Positions 60,321 to 64,000 of a DNA stretch of 64,000 bases are shown here, piece by piece; position 1 is the stretch's first letter, and each line of letters opens with the position of its first letter. This DNA is from Deltaproteobacteria bacterium (GTDB lineage: Bacteria; Myxococcota; Myxococcia; Myxococcales; SZAS-1). The translations under genes and the position numbers were made by a program. The stretch spans positions 1 to 64,000 of the forward strand of contig JAFEBB010000006.1 of the NCBI GenBank assembly GCA_018266075.1, in the 5' to 3' direction. Under the pieces are notes generated by a model. That model saw only the letters and a list, made by a program, of their open reading frames with translations. It was not told the DNA's origin and did no database searches.

Positions 60321-61103
60321 ATGGCCGAGGTCGAGGTCCGCTACGAGGTGAAGGCGCAGCGCGCCTTCTTGACCATCGACAGGCCCACGGTGCGCAACGC
60401 GCTGGGCGCCGAGACCATCAACCAGCTCCTGGCCGCGCTCGAGCGCGCCGATGCCGACGCCGACGTTCGCGCCATCGTGCTCACCGGGGCAGGGGAGAAG
60501 GTCTTCTGCGCGGGCGGCGATCTCTCCTCGATGGCGCCGCCGGATGGATTCCTCTCCGGCCACGAGGGCCGCGCCCGCTACGCGCAGCTGCTCACCGCGT
60601 TCTCGCGCATCGGCAAGCCGTCGGTCGCACGCGTCAATGGTCACGCCATGGCCGGCGGACTGGGGCTCGTGCTCGCGTGCGACTTCGCAGTGATGGCCGA
60701 GGAGGCCGAGCTCGGGCTGCCCGAGGCCGATCGCGGACTCTTTCCGATGATGGTGACTGCCTTGTTGCAACGCCACGTGGGCCGCAAGCGCGCGCTGGAG
60801 TTGCTCATCCTGGGCGACAGGCTCGACCACAAGGCCGCGCTGGCCTGGGGCTTGGTCAATCGCACTGCGCCGCGCGCCGAGCTCGACGCCGCTGTGGACA
60901 AGCTCACCGGTAACCTGGTGGACAAGAGCCCCGCGGTGCTGCGCCTCGGACGCCGCGCGTACTTTACCGTCGAGGACCTGGCGCTGCCGCCGGCGCTGGA
61001 GCACCTGAACGCGCAGCTCTCGATGAACCTGTTATTGGAAGATGCCGCCGAGGGCGTCTCCGCGTTTCTGCAGAAGCGCGCCCCCGAGTGGAAAGGAAAG
61101 TAG
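60321..61103 (+). CDS. Enoyl-CoA hydratase/isomerase family protein
   Basis: The 260-residue protein is a crotonase-fold enzyme: FLTIDRPTVRNALGAETI, GEKVFCAGGDLSSM (oxyanion hole) and VNGHAMAGGLGLVLACDFAV; LPEADRGLFP carries the first of the usual catalytic Glu positions. It should act on an enoyl-CoA. The ATG at 60321 follows GGGGGGG. The gene lies between the TetR regulator and a BKACE gene, two bases upstream of the latter, so these form one operon. Confidence 0.95.
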   Translation: MAEVEVRYEVKAQRAFLTIDRPTVRNALGAETINQLLAALERADADADVRAIVLTGAGEKVFCAGGDLSSMAPPDGFLSGHEGRARYAQLLTAFSRIGKPSVARVNGHAMAGGLGLVLACDFAVMAEEAELGLPEADRGLFPMMVTALLQRHVGRKRALELLILGDRLDHKAALAWGLVNRTAPRAELDAAVDKLTGNLVDKSPAVLRLGRRAYFTVEDLALPPALEHLNAQLSMNLLLEDAAEGVSAFLQKRAPEWKGK

Positions 61104-61105
61104 CC

Positions 61106-61993
61106 ATGAGCCAGGACAAAGTGGTCGTCACCTGTGCGCTGACGGGCGTGCTCGCCAACCGTGAGCAGTGTCCGTACCTGCCGTACACGCCCGTGGAGAT
61201 CGCCGAGGAGGCCAAGCGCGCCTACGACGCCGGCGCCGCCGCGGTGCACATCCACGGCCGCGAGAACGACGGCAGCCAGACCTGGTCCAGCGAGATCTAC
61301 GGCCAGATCAAGGCCGAGGTGCAGAAGCGGTGCCCCATCATCGTGAACTTCAGCACCGGCGGCTTCAACATGGGCCTCACCGATGACGCGGAGAAGAACG
61401 CGCGCATCGAGTACATCCGCAAGGTGAAGCCGGAGATGGCCGCGCTGAACATGGGCTCGATGAACTACGCCAAGTACAGCGAGCGCCGGAAGGACTTCGT
61501 CTTCGACTTCATCTTCGAGAACAAGTTCTCCGACATCGTGATGTGCCTGAAGTCCATGCAGGAGGGCCGCGTGAAGCCGGAGCTGGAGTGCTTCGACGCC
61601 GGCCACATCCACAACGCCGAGCCGCTGCGCGCCATGGGCCTTCTCAACGGCCCCACGCAGTACTCGTTCGTGCTGGGCGTGCTGGGCGGCATCGCGCCCA
61701 CGTCGGAGACGCTGAGCTTCATGTCCCGGGCCATCCCGCGCGACGCGACCTGGGAGGTCATCGGCATCTCCAAGGTGCAGTGGCGCCTGGTCTCGGCGGC
61801 GCTGGCGCTGGGCGGCAACATCCGCGTGGGCCTCGAGGACAACTTCTACCTCGACGCCGCCGGCACCCAGATGGCCAAGGGCAACGGCCAGCTCGTGGAG
61901 AAGGCCGTCCGCATGGCCCGCGACATCGGCCGCGAGCCGGCCACGCCTGATGAGGCGCGGAAGATGCTCTCCGTCGACAAGGCCTGGGCGTGA
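61106..61993 (+). CDS. BKACE-family beta-keto acid cleavage enzyme
   Basis: The 295-residue TIM-barrel enzyme is of the beta-keto acid cleavage family (formerly DUF849; Kce type). It has the zinc motif HIHGREN (about residues 48-54) and DAGHIHNAEP (about residues 169-178), with the NFSTGG segment. BKACE enzymes condense a beta-keto acid with acetyl-CoA to give acetoacetate and a CoA ester; the exact keto acid cannot be read from sequence. It starts two bases after the enoyl-CoA hydratase stop. Confidence 0.93.
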   Translation: MSQDKVVVTCALTGVLANREQCPYLPYTPVEIAEEAKRAYDAGAAAVHIHGRENDGSQTWSSEIYGQIKAEVQKRCPIIVNFSTGGFNMGLTDDAEKNARIEYIRKVKPEMAALNMGSMNYAKYSERRKDFVFDFIFENKFSDIVMCLKSMQEGRVKPELECFDAGHIHNAEPLRAMGLLNGPTQYSFVLGVLGGIAPTSETLSFMSRAIPRDATWEVIGISKVQWRLVSAALALGGNIRVGLEDNFYLDAAGTQMAKGNGQLVEKAVRMARDIGREPATPDEARKMLSVDKAWA

Positions 61994-62397
61994 AGAAGCC
62001 TGCTCCCGCGCCGATGGCGTTGACCCTGCCGCGCCTCGCCTCCGAGGTGGTGCGCATCGTCGACCTGCAGCCGGTGGTGATCCACGACGGCCGCGAGCGC
62101 GCGCTGGCCCTGCGGGTGGAGATCCACGCGCTGTCCGCGGGCGGGTTCGAGTCGCGGGTGTACCAGCGCGAGTTCTACCGGATGCAGCCGAGCTTCCACC
62201 TGAGCCGGCGCGCCGACGAGCGGCTCTGGGCCGAGGACGTGATGTTCGTGTGGGAAGGCCAGCCCGCGCAGAGTGCCGACGAGGCGCTCGCGGCCACGCT
62301 GCTCCGGATTGCGCAGCAGCTCGCGCCCGCGCCGGCCAAGCGCACGGCGAAGGCGACCGCCAAGAAGAAGCCGGTTGCAAAGAAGAAGAAGCGCTGA
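61990..62397 (+). CDS. Small protein with Lys-rich tail, unknown
   Basis: The 135-residue protein begins with GTG at 61990 inside the stop of the BKACE gene (GTGA). The first 100 residues look like a compact beta-rich fold with the segment GFESRVYQREFYRMQPSFHLS; the last 25 residues are Lys/Ala repeats (AKRTAKATAKKKPVAKKKKR), a tail often seen in DNA- or RNA-binding myxobacterial proteins. Role unknown; it may be translationally coupled to the operon only. Confidence 0.75.
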   Translation: MKKPAPAPMALTLPRLASEVVRIVDLQPVVIHDGRERALALRVEIHALSAGGFESRVYQREFYRMQPSFHLSRRADERLWAEDVMFVWEGQPAQSADEALAATLLRIAQQLAPAPAKRTAKATAKKKPVAKKKKR

Positions 62398-62404
62398 GGC
62401 CGTC

Positions 62405-62617
62405 GTGGCTCTCTTTACGTGGGGACAAACGGTCCGGATCCGGACCGGGGCGCCGCAGCATCCAGACGACATCGCCGAGGTCGTGGGTATCAACGACATT
62501 CGAACCGAGGAGCGGGCACATCAACTTGGGGCCGCCGTCGGTTCACGCGTCTACCTGGTCGAATTCGGCGATGGCTCTTCCATCGAGCTCGCGGAGAAGT
62601 GGCTCGCGCCGTTCTAG
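62405..62617 (+). CDS. Small conserved-type protein, possibly Imm31-like
   Basis: The 70-residue protein starts with GTG at 62405, seven bases after the previous stop. The pattern VALFTWGQTVRIRTGAPQHP, AEVVGINDIRTEE and GSRVYLVEFGDGSSIELAEK recalls small beta-rich proteins of the Imm31 (immunity protein 31) type. No toxin gene is adjacent, so I cannot claim an immunity role. Codon usage fits the window. Confidence 0.6.
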   Translation: MALFTWGQTVRIRTGAPQHPDDIAEVVGINDIRTEERAHQLGAAVGSRVYLVEFGDGSSIELAEKWLAPF

Positions 62618-62628
62618 GCGCGAGCCGC

Positions 62629-63513
62629 TCAGATGATGCCGTCCCAGCTCGCGCCGGCGGCCGTGAACGCCTGGCGGATGCTCGAGGCCAGGTCGGCGTC
62701 GAGTGGTCCACCGCCGAGCGCGGCCGCGTTGGCCTCCACGTGCGGCACGGTGCGCATCCCCGCGATGGCCGAGCTCACCCCGGGCGCGAACGCCGCGAAC
62801 CGCAGCGCCAGCTCGGCCCAGCCGAGCGTCCCCGGCTCGACCTTGAGCTTCTGCAGCCGACCCCAGTAGATGCCCACGTCGCTGGCGCCCGGCGAAATCG
62901 GATACGTGAAGCACGCATTCGCGAGCGGCCGCTTGGCGAGGATGCCGATCCCGCGCTCCTGCGCTTCGGCCACGATGCCCGAGCCGAGGCTGCGCTGGTC
63001 GACCACGTTCACCGAGCACTCCAGCACCGTGAACTTCCCCGAGCGCAGCGCCCACTCCAGCGCCGCGCCCTCGCCCGAGTAGCCCGCCTCGCGGATCTTG
63101 CCGGCGTCCTTGGCCTGCAGCAGCGCGTCGACGAGATCCTCGCGCTTGAGCACCTCCAGCGGACAGGAGTGCAGCAGGAACACGTCGAGGTAGTCGGTCT
63201 TGAGCTGCCGCAGGGCGCGGTGGATGCCGTAGGTGATGGCCTCGGGCGTCCAATCCGGCGCGCCTTCGACGAAGTAGCCGCCCTTGGTGCAGAGCACCAC
63301 GTCGCGGCGCCGCGCGCCGAGGTGCCGCCCCAGCCGCGCCTCGGCCAGCGCGTACGAGCGCGCGGTGTCGATGAGGTTCACGCCCAGATCCAGCGCGCGG
63401 TGCAGCACCTTGGCGAAGTCGGACTCGGGGACCTCGGCCGAGCCCAGCCCGGCCGTGCCCAGCCCGAGCACGGAGACGTCGATCCCGGTCTGGCCCAGCG
63501 CGCGCCGCTGCAT
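62629..63513 (-). CDS. Aldo/keto reductase
   Basis: The 294-residue protein has the AKR TIM barrel. LGLGTAGLGSAEVP at the start, the catalytic Asp (NLIDTARSYALAEARLG; Asp and Tyr) and LDVFLLHSCPLEVL are visible. The catalytic Lys region is LCTKGGYF, and the usual His lies in LLHSC. AKRs reduce carbonyls with NADPH. It ends 11 bases from the convergent small gene. Substrate unknown. Confidence 0.93.
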   Translation of the reverse strand: MQRRALGQTGIDVSVLGLGTAGLGSAEVPESDFAKVLHRALDLGVNLIDTARSYALAEARLGRHLGARRRDVVLCTKGGYFVEGAPDWTPEAITYGIHRALRQLKTDYLDVFLLHSCPLEVLKREDLVDALLQAKDAGKIREAGYSGEGAALEWALRSGKFTVLECSVNVVDQRSLGSGIVAEAQERGIGILAKRPLANACFTYPISPGASDVGIYWGRLQKLKVEPGTLGWAELALRFAAFAPGVSSAIAGMRTVPHVEANAAALGGGPLDADLASSIRQAFTAAGASWDGII

Positions 63514-63576
63514 TCGAAGCCCCTGGGGCCACTCTATCTCGCGCGCCCATCGGTGCGCGCCGGTCAGGGAACCACC

Positions 63577-63699
63577 GTGCGCGTGCAAGAACGCGCCAAA
63601 GAGGTGCGCGACCGCGACAGCGTGTCGGTGCGCACGATCCGTGCGGCTCAGTTCCGGTACGGTGCTCCCATCTGCGACGCGCGCGGCTCGAGCACTTGA
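63577..63699 (+). CDS. Possible small gene, 40 codons
   Basis: A GTG at 63577 follows AGGGA by six bases and opens 40 codons with mostly G/C at third positions (about 80 percent). The product is basic and has one Cys. It lies in the 307-base gap between the aldo/keto reductase and the last gene. No similarity is recognised and it may be chance. Confidence 0.3.
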   Translation: MRVQERAKEVRDRDSVSVRTIRAAQFRYGAPICDARGSST

Positions 63700-63820
63700 G
63701 GGGGGCGTTCGAGCCGTGCGGTCGCAGCAGACCGGGCGGCGGTTCTGTTCGCCAGGCGACGCTCTTTGCGCCCGAATGTCCGATGGCCTTCACCCTGCGT
63801 GTGGGGGCTAGGCTTGCGGG

Positions 63821-64000
63821 GTGCGCCCCACCTCCACGGTCCAGGAGTTCCTCTCCGACCCGTACGGCAGGTACTTCTGCGGCCGGCAGCACATCGTCTT
63901 CGCGCACTCGCATGAGCTGATCGGCTTCGTGTGCTGGGGCTACCCGGACGTCGACGACGTGCGCGAGATGCTCACCCTCTGCGAGATCGGCGTGCGCGCC
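63821..64000 (+). CDS. Start of an unidentified gene (truncated at the window edge)
   Basis: The frame opens at GTG 63821 and runs off the right edge after 60 codons. It reads MRPTSTVQEFLSDPYGRYFC and then AHSHELIGFVCWGYPDVDDV. A TAGGCT box at 63809-63814 lies six bases before the GTG, which would give a leaderless mRNA. The fragment has no clear family; a regulator with a sensor domain is one guess. Codon usage supports a real gene. Confidence 0.6.
   Translation, partial: MRPTSTVQEFLSDPYGRYFCGRQHIVFAHSHELIGFVCWGYPDVDDVREMLTLCEIGVRA

Overview
The window is high-GC DNA (about two thirds GC by eye, with strong G/C at third codon positions). It looks like a chromosomal segment of a predatory or soil deltaproteobacterium, most likely Myxococcota. 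The evidence is the mix of genes: a sigma-54 activator with two FHA domains, an AgmX/PglI-type protein, CHASE2-adenylate cyclase, several Ser/Gly/Thr-rich lipoproteins, FG-GAP lipoproteins, LptD and a Gram-negative envelope set. I found no phage, insertion sequence, CRISPR array, rRNA or tRNA. Genes are dense and often overlap by ATGA or GTGA.

Layout. 1-6741: a minus-strand block with nuoG-nuoH-nuoI (respiratory complex I), followed by an orphan PTS EIIC permease and a [2Fe-2S] ferredoxin-like protein, and a 42-bp tandem repeat upstream. 6742-15075: an ECF sigma factor with a membrane partner, then secreted proteins (PQQ-type propeller, FecR domain, two tandem FG-GAP lipoproteins, a beta-barrel). 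15076-15637: gene remnants. 15638-19634: a Cys-rich lipoprotein, the FHA/sigma-54 activator and a DUF4136 lipoprotein. 19746-21062: an ArsR-SRPBCC-DoxX operon with a palindromic operator. 21052-27418: envelope proteins, a cytochrome c lipoprotein and a large esterase lipoprotein whose alpha/beta-hydrolase motifs are in circularly permuted order. 27459-31565: yggS-maf, a GAF-GGDEF diguanylate cyclase and ppiD. 31982-36845: mreC-mreD-mrdA-rodA (cell elongation). 36912-40648: thioredoxin, a phytoene-desaturase-like FAD enzyme, purN and purM. 40762-46074: AgmX-like protein, then an adenylate cyclase, a Crp-type receptor and an MBL-fold phosphodiesterase that together form a cAMP cassette with a CRP-like palindrome inside it. 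46154-48680: a Ser/Gly-rich exported protein translationally coupled to a diiron ferritin-like protein, and an exported unknown. 48838-52552: accD, a Cys-cluster protein, folC and a hydrolase. 52635-57377: an AMIN coiled-coil protein, lptD with a large structured leader, and a small XRE regulator. 57580-64000: a Big-domain lipoprotein, a TetR-enoyl-CoA hydratase-BKACE operon, small genes, an aldo/keto reductase and the start of an unidentified gene.

The most unusual items are the circularly permuted esterase (24465-26684), the cAMP cassette with its operator (42055-46074), the long perfect inverted repeat just before lptD (54296-54369), the EIIC gene whose only full-length start is a CTG in the nuoI frame (464-1783), and a TetR gene whose TTG start lies in the U-tract of a terminator (59549-59586). 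A recurring TANNNT box 6-8 bases before start codons suggests that leaderless transcripts are common here.
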